From M2408 sp040386975 (lineage in GTDB: Bacteria > Bacteroidota > Bacteroidia > Flavobacteriales_D > Crocinitomicaceae): a stretch of 64,000 bases of DNA. A model generated the notes under the pieces. It saw only the letters and a program-made list of their open reading frames with translations, ran no database searches and was not told the origin of the DNA. The stretch lies in the NCBI GenBank assembly GCA_040386975.1, contig JAZKEO010000014.1, forward strand, positions 26,794 through 90,793. The letters are read 5' to 3'. Below are positions 42,753-50,304 of this stretch, in pieces (the first letter of the stretch is position 1; the number at the start of each line of letters is the position of its first letter). The translations under genes and the position numbers were made by a program.

Positions 42753-44229
42753 GTTTTTGTGGGTTTAAAAGTCTCATAAATAGGTAATAAATCAGTCCAG
42801 CTAAAATAAATCCAATGAACCATGCGAAATCGTACAAATCAGTAAGCCAAAGTGGAAAATAATTTTTATCTACTGCTTTTATTTGAAATAAAAACCCAGG
42901 AATATTTGGTATAATTGCGACTATTAAGGCAACTATTGAAATAATATTAAATCCTTTATAATAGGTATATTCTCCTTTTAATTCATACAAATCTTTCACT
43001 TTTAGGATCTTTTTGCGAATGAAAAAGTAATCTACTATTAAGATTCCACCTATTGGTCCAAGTAATGCTGAATAAGCAACTAGCCATGTGTAAATATAGC
43101 CTGTAGGATCGGAAATCAACTTCCAAGGAAATATCAATAATCCTAAAATTCCAGTGATGTAACCTCCCAATTTAAAATTGATTTTTTTTGGAGCTAAATT
43201 TGCGAAATCGTTTGCTGGACTGACAATATTTGCAGCAATATTTGTCGCTAAAGTTGAAATTGCGACTGAAATCATTGCAATGCTAATCAAGATTTTACTT
43301 TCAAATTTACCTGCCAAAACCAAAGGATCCCAAATCGTTTCTCCGTAAATAATAAAAGTTGCTGAAGTTACCACCACTCCAATAAATGAAAAAACAGACA
43401 TGGAAAGTGGAAGTGCAAAAGCTTGACCTAAAATTTGTGCTTTCTGACTCTTTGCATAACGTGTAAAATCTGGAATATTGAGTGAAAGTGTTGCCCAAAA
43501 ACCAACCATTCCTGTCAAGGCTGGGAAAAAATAATTCCAAAACTCAGCACTTGTTTGAAATTTTGATGGTTGAGCTAATATTGGTCCTAAACCATTTCCT
43601 GCTGAAATCGCCCAAAACAAAAGAGCTAAAGCAGCAATTGGAAGGAAAAAAGCTTTGAAGGTGAGTAATTTTTTGATGCTATCAATTCCAAGATAAACCA
43701 CAAACATGTTTAGCAACCAAAAAAGAACAAATGTAATTGCTGGTCCTGTTTCCAAGCCAAACCAGGTTGGAAAAATTTGTGGTAAAGTAGCGATTGACGG
43801 AAACCAAACTTTTAACATCAGGTAAATGGATAATCCACCAATCCATGTTTGAATTCCAAACCAACCACAAGCAACAATTGCTCTCAAAACTGCAGGAATA
43901 TTTGCTCCCAAAACACCAAAACTTGCTCTAGCAAAAACAGGAAAAGGAATTCCATATTTTGCTCCTGCATGACCGTTTAAAATCATTGGGATTAACACCA
44001 CAACATTTCCAATAAAAATAGTCAAAATTGCTTGCCACCAATTCATTCCTTCTTCAATCAAGGAACTCGCCAACATGTAGGTTGGAATACACAAACTCAT
44101 AGAAATCCACAAAGCAGAATAATTCCAGACTCCCCACGACCTTTTGGCAATGGAGATAGGTGCTAAATCTTCGTTACAAAGTGAAGAATTAACAATACCC
44201 TCAGGAATTTCTACTAAGTTTTTATCCAT
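42745..44229 (-). CDS. NCS1 family nucleobase:cation symporter
   Basis: Twelve-helix inner-membrane importer for nucleobases or hydantoins. Seen: N-terminal DLAPISIAKRSWGVWNYSALW, typical of NCS1; helix 1-3 motifs HAGAKYGIPFPVFARASFG and AIVACGWFGIQTWIGG; a late GPIGGILIVDYFFIRKK. 494 aa. Likely substrates are cytosine or uracil, from the coupled deaminase (8-base overlap) and downstream degradation genes; allantoin or hydantoin transport is the alternative within the family. Confidence 0.93.
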   Translation of the reverse strand: MDKNLVEIPEGIVNSSLCNEDLAPISIAKRSWGVWNYSALWISMSLCIPTYMLASSLIEEGMNWWQAILTIFIGNVVVLIPMILNGHAGAKYGIPFPVFARASFGVLGANIPAVLRAIVACGWFGIQTWIGGLSIYLMLKVWFPSIATLPQIFPTWFGLETGPAITFVLFWLLNMFVVYLGIDSIKKLLTFKAFFLPIAALALLFWAISAGNGLGPILAQPSKFQTSAEFWNYFFPALTGMVGFWATLSLNIPDFTRYAKSQKAQILGQAFALPLSMSVFSFIGVVVTSATFIIYGETIWDPLVLAGKFESKILISIAMISVAISTLATNIAANIVSPANDFANLAPKKINFKLGGYITGILGLLIFPWKLISDPTGYIYTWLVAYSALLGPIGGILIVDYFFIRKKILKVKDLYELKGEYTYYKGFNIISIVALIVAIIPNIPGFLFQIKAVDKNYFPLWLTDLYDFAWFIGFILAGLIYYLFMRLLNPQKHG

Positions 44230-44280
44230 AAATTTTATATAGTTTTATATTTTTAGCTTTTTGTTCTATTTCTTAAATAG

Positions 44281-44391
44281 TTGTTTTTGACATGGTTTTT
44301 ATCAAAAACACATGCCAAAAACCGTTTTCATTTTCTTTTTCCGACGGATTACATCCGTCGTTAAGATATTTGATACCGGCTGGTATCATTT
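44281..44391 (-). repeat. Intergenic structured element in pyrimidine operon, copy 2
   Basis: Between aminotransferase and permease genes. Plus strand order: TTTGACATGGTTTTTATC, AAAAACACATGCCAAAAA, hairpin CGACGGAT/ATCCGTCG (about 44342-44360), then ATATTTGATACCGGC and TGGTATCAT. The flanks match copy 1 (40797-40913) while the hairpin arms differ yet still pair, and GATACCGGCTGGTATC is itself a near-palindrome here. Confidence 0.65.
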
Positions 44392-45732
44392 TTAATTGCA
44401 GTATTCGTCAGCGATTGCTATTACTTCTGACAAAATTGCCAAACCTTCATCGATTTCACTTTTTGTAATACAAAGTGGTGGAGCAATAAAAATCCAATTC
44501 CAACGAACGAAAGTAAACATCCCTAATTCACGTACTTTTGCTGCCATTCTGTTGGAACATTCCATTTCTTCTGGTTTTGCATTCCACGGGCAAACAGGTT
44601 CTTTCGTTTCTCTGTTTTTTACCAATTCGATACAACCTAAAAGTCCTGTATTCCTAAAATCCCCAATTGATGGATGTTTAGCTTTCAACAATTCCATTTG
44701 TTGTTCCACATATTTACCCATTTCAACTGCATTTTCGGTCATTTTTTCTTCGCGAAGAATTTTTAAATTCTCCACCGCAGCTGCGCAAGAAACTGAATGT
44801 GCAGAATAGGTTAAACCTAAAGCTAATGGAATATCGTTGTATTTTGCAGCAATTTTATCACTCACAACCATTGCTCCCAAAGGCAAATAACCTGAAGTAA
44901 TTCCTTTTGCTAAACACATTATATCTGGAGAAACGCCATGATGTTCGATTGCAAACATTTTTCCTGTACGACCAAAACCAGACATCACCTCATCGTCAAT
45001 CATTAAAATTCCGTATTTATCGCAAAGTTCGCGCACTTTTTTCAAATACATCGGTGGATATTTGATGCAACCCGAGCTTCCAGATTCACCTTCAAATAAA
45101 ATTGCAGCAATTGCATTTGGATTTTCAAATTTTATCACTCGCTCCAAATGAGCTGCAGCACGTTCACCACATTCTTCGATACTCGACGAACTCCATGGAC
45201 ATCTATAAAAATAAGGGTTCTCTACATGAACAATATTTGGAATTTGTTGTGAATCCATTGCGAATTTTCGAGGATCACCACCAGCCGTAGCTGCTCCATA
45301 CGTTGCACCGTGATAAGACTGATAATGCGTGATTATTTTGTGTCTTCCCGTGTACATTCTTGCCAACTTAATCGCATTTTCGATTGCTTCAGAACCTCCT
45401 AAAGTGAAAAATGATTTCGTTAAACCTGCTGGAGTAATTTCAGCTAAAATTTTCCCTAATTCTCCACGTGATTCCGTTACCATTCCTGGTTGAACGTAAC
45501 TCACTTGTTTCATTTGTTTTACAACTGCATCTGTAATACGCTGATTTCCATGACCAATGTTCACATTCATCAATTGAGAAGAAAAATCGATGTAACGTTT
45601 TCCATTACTATCGTAAATGTAAACTCCTTCCGCTTTTTCTATATTTATTGGATTTATTCCCGCTTGTTTAGACCAAGAAAATAAGGTGTAATCTAAACTA
45701 TCTTGTATTGTTTGATCTTTTTCTGTTGTCAT
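44392..45732 (-). CDS. Class III aminotransferase, probable beta-alanine transaminase
   Basis: PLP-dependent omega-amino-acid aminotransferase; here it should convert beta-alanine to malonate semialdehyde using pyruvate or 2-oxoglutarate. Seen: YIDFSSQLMNVNIGHGN, FFTLGGSEAIENAIKLAR (~107-124), SYHGATYGAATAGGDP, the PLP-aspartate block LMIDDEVMSGFGRTGKM (~230-246), and Schiff-base Lys in LAKGITSGYLPLGA (~262). 446 aa. Acceptor specificity cannot be read from the sequence; the beta-alanine role is inferred from the operon. Confidence 0.9.
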   Translation of the reverse strand: MTTEKDQTIQDSLDYTLFSWSKQAGINPINIEKAEGVYIYDSNGKRYIDFSSQLMNVNIGHGNQRITDAVVKQMKQVSYVQPGMVTESRGELGKILAEITPAGLTKSFFTLGGSEAIENAIKLARMYTGRHKIITHYQSYHGATYGAATAGGDPRKFAMDSQQIPNIVHVENPYFYRCPWSSSSIEECGERAAAHLERVIKFENPNAIAAILFEGESGSSGCIKYPPMYLKKVRELCDKYGILMIDDEVMSGFGRTGKMFAIEHHGVSPDIMCLAKGITSGYLPLGAMVVSDKIAAKYNDIPLALGLTYSAHSVSCAAAVENLKILREEKMTENAVEMGKYVEQQMELLKAKHPSIGDFRNTGLLGCIELVKNRETKEPVCPWNAKPEEMECSNRMAAKVRELGMFTFVRWNWIFIAPPLCITKSEIDEGLAILSEVIAIADEYCN

Positions 45733-45760
45733 TCTTTAATTTTTATAAATTACAAATTGA

Positions 45761-45808
45761 CAGATTACAAATTGCAGATTACTTATATAATCTGTAATTT
45801 GTAATCTG
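45761..45808. repeat. 21-bp-arm hairpin between mmsA and aminotransferase genes
   Basis: CAGATTACAAATTGCAGATT (from 45761) pairs with its complement ending at 45808; one mismatch, six-base loop CTTATA. Lies inside the operon, so it may act as a processing or partial termination point between mmsA and the downstream genes. Confidence 0.75.
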
Positions 45809-45819
45809 TAATCATTTTT

Positions 45820-47286
45820 TTAGCTCATCCAGTTCGTTTTTGCTTCAGCATTCCATTTAATGGTCGTTTTTTTATTTTGTGTCCAAAACTCAATCGAACT
45901 TCTTCCTGTAATATCAGCAACACCAAATTTCGATTCATTCCAACCACCAAAAGAAAAAGGCTCACGTGGAACGGGAACTCCGATATTTACACCAATCATT
46001 CCTGCACTTGCACGTTCAATAACTTGTTTTGCTAAAGCTCCACTTTGTGTGAAAACAGCAGCGGCATTTCCATAATTTGAACTATTTTCAATATCAATGG
46101 CTTCATCTAAGTTTTTAGCACGAATAATTGAGATTACTGGTCCAAAAATTTCTTCTGTTGCAACACTCATATCTGTTGTCACATAATCAATGATTGTTGG
46201 TCCGACATAGAATCCATCTTCTTTCCCTTTAACGACAAAATTTCTACCATCTAATAAAATTTTCGCTCCCGCTTTTTCAGCCGCAGTAATGTAATTTTCG
46301 ATGCGTTCTTTTGCTTCTTTGCTAATTACTGGTCCAAGATTTTCTCCAGGAATAATTGCTTTTGCATCGATAACCATTTGGTCAATAATTGTTTGTATTT
46401 TATCCACACCAACCATTACTGAAGCTGCCATACAACGCTGTCCAGCACAACCTGACATTGAAGCAACAACATTTGAGGCCGTCATCTCAACATTTGCATC
46501 TGGTAACACAATTAAGTGATTTTTTGCTCCTCCCAAAGCAACACATCTTTTTAAATTGTGCGTCGCTCTTTGGTAAACTAATTTTGCCACTTTCGTCGAA
46601 CCAACAAAACTTACAGCTTTAATATCTGGATGATCACAAATTGCTTCAACAACATCTTTTCCTCCGTTTACAATATTAAAAACCCCATCAGGTAAACCCG
46701 CTTCTTTCAATAATTCAGCCATTCGCATCACACTTAAAGGAACAAGCTCAGACGGTTTCATAATCATCGTATTTCCAAGTACAAGTGCATTTGGCATACT
46801 CCAATGTGGAACCATATTTGGAAAATTAAACGGAGCAATTGAAGCAACAACACCTAAAGGTTTTCTTTCGATACGACATTCAACACCTTTACTCACTTCT
46901 TGGACCTCATTTTGAATAATTTGAGGCATTGAAACCGCAAATTCGCATAACTCCATGCTTTTTTCGATTTCAGCCTTGGATTCTCCATAGGTTTTGCCGT
47001 TTTCAAGTTGAACTAATTTTGTTAATTCGTCCATATTTACTTCAAGTAAGTTTCTATATCTGAAAAATATTTGAACTCTTTCCTTAAACGTTAAACCTGA
47101 CCAAGCTGGATAAGCAGCTTTTGCAGCCTGAACAGCCGCATCTACATCGTTGTAACTTGACATTGGCAAAGTTGAAATTACCTGACCATCAGCTGGATTT
47201 ATAACATCCATCGAGGATTGTCCATTTCTTTCAAATTTTCCGTTGATATAATTTTTTACTTGCGGTTGCTTTGCAGTTTTTTCCAT
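45820..47286 (-). CDS. mmsA: CoA-acylating (methyl)malonate-semialdehyde dehydrogenase
   Basis: Oxidises malonate semialdehyde to acetyl-CoA and CO2 with NAD+ and CoA (methylmalonate semialdehyde from thymine gives propionyl-CoA). Seen: VKNYINGKFERNGQ start, SIAPFNFPNMVPHWSMPNAL, the GSTKVAKLVYQRATHN region, and the active-site block NVVASMSGCAGQRCMAASVM with its catalytic Cys, diagnostic for MmsA. 488 aa. First gene of the eight-gene set, preceded by a good promoter and a rare Shine-Dalgarno sequence. Confidence 0.95.
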   Translation of the reverse strand: MEKTAKQPQVKNYINGKFERNGQSSMDVINPADGQVISTLPMSSYNDVDAAVQAAKAAYPAWSGLTFKERVQIFFRYRNLLEVNMDELTKLVQLENGKTYGESKAEIEKSMELCEFAVSMPQIIQNEVQEVSKGVECRIERKPLGVVASIAPFNFPNMVPHWSMPNALVLGNTMIMKPSELVPLSVMRMAELLKEAGLPDGVFNIVNGGKDVVEAICDHPDIKAVSFVGSTKVAKLVYQRATHNLKRCVALGGAKNHLIVLPDANVEMTASNVVASMSGCAGQRCMAASVMVGVDKIQTIIDQMVIDAKAIIPGENLGPVISKEAKERIENYITAAEKAGAKILLDGRNFVVKGKEDGFYVGPTIIDYVTTDMSVATEEIFGPVISIIRAKNLDEAIDIENSSNYGNAAAVFTQSGALAKQVIERASAGMIGVNIGVPVPREPFSFGGWNESKFGVADITGRSSIEFWTQNKKTTIKWNAEAKTNWMS

Positions 47287-47294
47287 ACAGAATT

Positions 47295-47300
47295 CTCCTT
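47295..47300 (-). promoter_or_regulatory. Shine-Dalgarno sequence AAGGAG before mmsA
   Basis: Minus strand AAGGAG, eight bases before the ATG at 47286. Other genes in this window lack such a sequence, as is usual in Bacteroidota. Confidence 0.6.
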
Positions 47301-47333
47301 ATATTTGATTTTAGTTTTAATTTTTGCTTTTAA

Positions 47334-47364
47334 CAAATATAGCATTTAAATGATACAAAATCAA
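47334..47364 (-). promoter_or_regulatory. Promoter of the pyrimidine-degradation operon
   Basis: -7 TATATTTG (plus strand CAAATATA, 47334-47341) and -33-type TTG (plus CAA, 47362-47364), 20 bases apart. Gives a leader of about 45 nt for mmsA. Confidence 0.6.
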
Positions 47365-47487
47365 GTTCGTAGAAAAAATTTTATCGTTAATCGGTTTAGT
47401 TTGAAAATTATTTTTGCTAAATCGGTTTGAATTTCTTTATATTTAATTTTTTTGGATACGATTTTTAATCTCTTTTAAAAAAATCTT

Positions 47488-47495
47488 TACTTTTG
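47488..47495 (+). promoter_or_regulatory. -7 element TACTTTTG, leaderless start
   Basis: Ends three bases before the ATG at 47499. Confidence 0.65.
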
Positions 47496-47498
47496 AGA

Positions 47499-47993
47499 AT
47501 GAAAATTGCGTTTATTGGACCTGAATCTTCTGGAAAAACAACTTTAAGTAAGTATTTCTCTTCAAAGTACAATGCTCCACTTGTTGAAGAATTTTCTCGA
47601 GAATACCTTTCTAAAATTCAGACAAATTATGCTTATTCTGACTTAGAAATCATTGCAAAAACACAATTTGAGCAGATTCTAAATACATCAAACAGTCAAC
47701 TTGTCTTCATTGATACGGATTTAGTTTCAATGAAAGTTTGGTCAGAATTTAAATACAAAAAATGTTGTGCTTTTATCAACGAAAACATTAAAAATCAAGA
47801 AATTGGACTCTATTTTTTGTGTAAAGCTGATTTTCCTTGGGAACACGATTCGCTTCGTGAAAACCCAAATGACTTAGAAGAATTGTTTGATTTATTTGAA
47901 ACAATATTAAAGGAATATCGAATCAACTATCATATTTTGGAGGGAAATCTAGCAGATAGAATTGAGTTTTGTGAAAAGTATATAAAAAAATAA
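47499..47993 (+). CDS. NadR-like P-loop kinase domain protein
   Basis: Stand-alone domain similar to the C-terminal ribosylnicotinamide kinase part of NadR (AAA_28). Seen: Walker A GPESSGKTTL at residues 7-16, EEFSREYL (~30), FIDTDLVSMKVWSEF (~70), and DFPWEHDSLRENPND (~115), the PWEHD-LRE pattern of NadR kinases. 164 aa, with no NMN-adenylyltransferase or DNA-binding domain. Probable role in NAD salvage by phosphorylating nicotinamide riboside. Start 47499 chosen over TTG 47493 because the promoter overlaps the latter. Confidence 0.85.
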   Translation: MKIAFIGPESSGKTTLSKYFSSKYNAPLVEEFSREYLSKIQTNYAYSDLEIIAKTQFEQILNTSNSQLVFIDTDLVSMKVWSEFKYKKCCAFINENIKNQEIGLYFLCKADFPWEHDSLRENPNDLEELFDLFETILKEYRINYHILEGNLADRIEFCEKYIKK

Positions 47994-48010
47994 AGCTGTT
48001 TCTATTTACC

Positions 48011-48030
48011 GTCTTTGCGACTTTGCGAGA
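48011..48030. repeat. CGCAAAGACGC-type repeat, inverted copy
   Basis: GTCTTTGCGACTTTGCGAGA; complement of the 31189 and 51661 copies with one change. Confidence 0.6.
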
Positions 48031-48036
48031 AATTTT

Positions 48037-49056
48037 TTAAATCACATTCACTTCTCTTTCTAAATCAATCTCAAATTTAGAATACACATCCTTTTTGATA
48101 TCACTTGATAAATCCCAAATTTCTTTTCCTGTTGCTCCACCATAATTGACCAAAACAAGTGCTTGGTTTTTGTGAACACCATAATTTCCTAATGATTTCC
48201 CTTTCCAACCAGCAGTTTCAATCAACCAACCAGCAGGAATTTTGACACATTTTTCATTTATCGGATACGAAGGTGTATCTGCGTAATTGATTTTAATTTT
48301 CTCAAAAAGTGTCTTTTCTACAACAGGATTTTTAAAGAAACTTCCTGCATTTCCTATTAATTTAGGGTCTGGCAGTTTACTCGTTCTAATTTCAATCACC
48401 GCATCACTTATTTCCTTAATTGTTGGATTTTTGATTCCTTTCGCTTCTAAAACCGTTTCAATTGCTCCATAAGTTGAATTTATTTTGGCAATTTTACTCA
48501 AACGAAAATAAACGTGTGTGATGATGTATTGACCTTTTTTTCCTTTTTTGAAAACACTTTCTCTGTAGCCAAATTCACATTCGGAATTAGAAAAAGAATG
48601 TAATTCTAAATTTTCGATATGAAAAGCATCTAATTTTTCAAATGTATCTTTGATTTCAACACCGTAAGCTCCTATGTTCTGCATCGGACTTGCTCCAACA
48701 CTTCCTGGAATCAGAGACAAATTTTCAATTCCTGCGTAATTATTATTTACACAAAATAAAACAAATTCATGCCAAACTTCTCCAGCTCCAACTTTCAAAA
48801 CGATATCAGATTCAGACTCAGAAATTGTCTCAATTCCTTTAATTTCATTGCGTAAAACCAAGCCATCAAAATCTTGAGTGAGCAACAAATTACTTCCGCC
48901 TCCAAGAACTAATAATTCTTCCTCTTTTCTTTCTGAAAGAAGTCCTTTTAATTCATCAAGCGACGAAAAAGTAGCAAATTTTTTAGCTTTTGCACTAATT
49001 CCAAAGGTGTTGAAAGCCTTTAAATCAACGTTGGTTTGAATTTGAGAAGTAATCAT
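48037..49056 (-). CDS. murB: UDP-N-acetylenolpyruvoylglucosamine reductase
   Basis: FAD enzyme making UDP-MurNAc in peptidoglycan synthesis. Seen: NTFGISAKAKKF, FAD-binding LVLGGGSNLLLTQDFDG (~49-65), SLIPGSVGASPMQNIGAYGVEI, ECEFGYRESVFK, catalytic Ser in IGNAGSFFKNPVV and Glu near the C-terminal LEREVNVI; E. coli-type (type I) enzyme of 339 aa. Start is ATG 49056: TACTTTTG at 49068-49061 lies only four bases upstream, so the longer frame to 49125 is upstream DNA. Confidence 0.96.
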   Translation of the reverse strand: MITSQIQTNVDLKAFNTFGISAKAKKFATFSSLDELKGLLSERKEEELLVLGGGSNLLLTQDFDGLVLRNEIKGIETISESESDIVLKVGAGEVWHEFVLFCVNNNYAGIENLSLIPGSVGASPMQNIGAYGVEIKDTFEKLDAFHIENLELHSFSNSECEFGYRESVFKKGKKGQYIITHVYFRLSKIAKINSTYGAIETVLEAKGIKNPTIKEISDAVIEIRTSKLPDPKLIGNAGSFFKNPVVEKTLFEKIKINYADTPSYPINEKCVKIPAGWLIETAGWKGKSLGNYGVHKNQALVLVNYGGATGKEIWDLSSDIKKDVYSKFEIDLEREVNVI

Positions 49057-49060
49057 ATTG

Positions 49061-49068
49061 CAAAAGTA
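49061..49068 (-). promoter_or_regulatory. -7 element TACTTTTG, leaderless murB start
   Basis: Plus strand CAAAAGTA; four bases from the ATG ending at 49056. Confidence 0.65.
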
Positions 49069-49203
49069 AGAATTTTGTTGGATTTCTAAAAATAGCTTTT
49101 CATTAAATCCTGTGAAAACAGACACTTTTTAACTTTTAAATCTTCTTACTTTTTTCCAAAGCAAAAAAAGTAAGCAAAAAGGGCTTTTAGTCGTGTTTTT
49201 AAG

Positions 49204-49290
49204 GGACTTCCTAAAGGAACGTTATGCTTTTATGACTTCATGCTTTGTTCCGCGAACGGAACGCAATTCCGTCATAAGCATAACTAGTCC
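49204..49290. repeat. Multi-stem intergenic structure
   Basis: Nested pairs: GGACT (49204) with AGTCC (ending 49290); GTTATGCTTTTATGAC (49221) with GTCATAAGCATAAC (ending 49284, one bulge); inner GTTCCG/CGGAAC hairpin with CGAA loop near 49247-49262. Unusual amount of pairing for a gap; an RNA or a mobile-repeat relic is possible. Confidence 0.6.
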
Positions 49291-49392
49291 TGCAAAAACA
49301 CTCCATTTACGTCAGCCATAAGATTTGTATTACCTTAACTAATTTTTTGTTCATTTTTGAAAAAATTAGTTTGACTAAGTTTAAAATTCTCC

Positions 49393-50304
49393 CTAATAAA
49401 ACTCTTTCAAAACACCTTCTTTTAAAGAACAAGGAGTAACAAAATTAGTTGTTATCCCTAATTTCTCAATCACCCATTTTGTTTTAATTGCAGCAATTGG
49501 TGCCATTTTTCTACGAATTGGAATGATATAAGGATGTTCATCTCGCTCTTGATGCGTTGAATTTATGACCCAATCTAAAATAGAATGAAAATCATTGTAA
49601 GGAAAAAGTAAAGACTTTTTGTGTTCTTTAAAGCTTTCGTTGTGAATCATTTCATAAAAAGTTTCAAAACTTCCAGATGCTCCGATTAAAATATCACAGG
49701 AACGGTTATCAAAAAAATCACCAATTTGATGATTCAAAAAAGCTTCAATTTCTTGTCTATTTATCGTCGAATAAGGATCTTGAAATGAAAATTCTTGAAA
49801 AATGCGAGAAACACCAATATTAAAACTTTTTTTATCTAAAATCCCTGTTTTATCGGCGAAAATAAACTCTGTGCTTCCACCACCAATATCCATGATTACA
49901 GAAGTTTTGTCAAAATCGTATGTCCAACTTACGCCTTTGTAAATTAAATCAGCTTCTTGATTTCCAGAAATGATTTCAATTTTTATTCCTGTTTCTTCAA
50001 AAACCGCTTGCAAAAATTCCTTACTATTAGTAGCATCTCTTAAAGCAGAAGTTCCGATTGCTCGAATTCTTTCTACTTTTTTCTTCTCACAAATTTTTTT
50101 GAATTTTTTGATTGTGTCAATTCCTCTTTCGAAAGCATCTTTAGCGATAAATTGACGGTTAATTCCACCCATACCTAAAGCGACTCCATCTTTTTCGGAA
50201 TGAAGCACTTTAAAATCGTTTTCAGAAACTTCTGCAATCAATAAATTGAAAGTGTTAGTTCCTAAATCAATTACGGCTACCTTATGTAAGCACGGTTTAT
50301 GCAC
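49393..50304 (-). CDS. Ppx/GppA family phosphatase
   Basis: ASKHA-fold exopolyphosphatase or guanosine-pentaphosphatase-type enzyme. Seen: phosphate-1 AVIDLGTNTFNLLIAEV (~10-26), IRAIGTSALRDATN (~88), EADLIYKGV, phosphate-2 VIMDIGGGSTEFIFAD (~136) and LIGASGSFETFYEMI. 303 aa, the short form without the C-terminal HD-like domain. Its ATG overlaps the end of the ABC-2 permease gene by eight bases. Choice between polyP and pppGpp substrate cannot be made here. Confidence 0.9.
   Translation of the reverse strand: MHKPCLHKVAVIDLGTNTFNLLIAEVSENDFKVLHSEKDGVALGMGGINRQFIAKDAFERGIDTIKKFKKICEKKKVERIRAIGTSALRDATNSKEFLQAVFEETGIKIEIISGNQEADLIYKGVSWTYDFDKTSVIMDIGGGSTEFIFADKTGILDKKSFNIGVSRIFQEFSFQDPYSTINRQEIEAFLNHQIGDFFDNRSCDILIGASGSFETFYEMIHNESFKEHKKSLLFPYNDFHSILDWVINSTHQERDEHPYIIPIRRKMAPIAAIKTKWVIEKLGITTNFVTPCSLKEGVLKEFY

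Larger units (their letters stand above)
49057..49392. other. 336-base gap with promoter and large structured repeat
   Basis: Contains the murB -7 element (49061-49068), an inverted repeat CTTACTTTTTT (49145-49155) with AAAAAAGTAAG (49164-49174), and a multi-stem structure at about 49199-49293. Nothing coding. Confidence 0.65.

Noticed and set aside
44396..44809. 137-aa open frame opposite the aminotransferase gene
   Set aside because: Antisense shadow of a well-supported gene, no motif, no promoter.
49057..49125. Longer murB start (MSVFTGFNEK)
   Set aside because: A TACTTTTG promoter element lies inside it and the family N-terminus begins at 49056.
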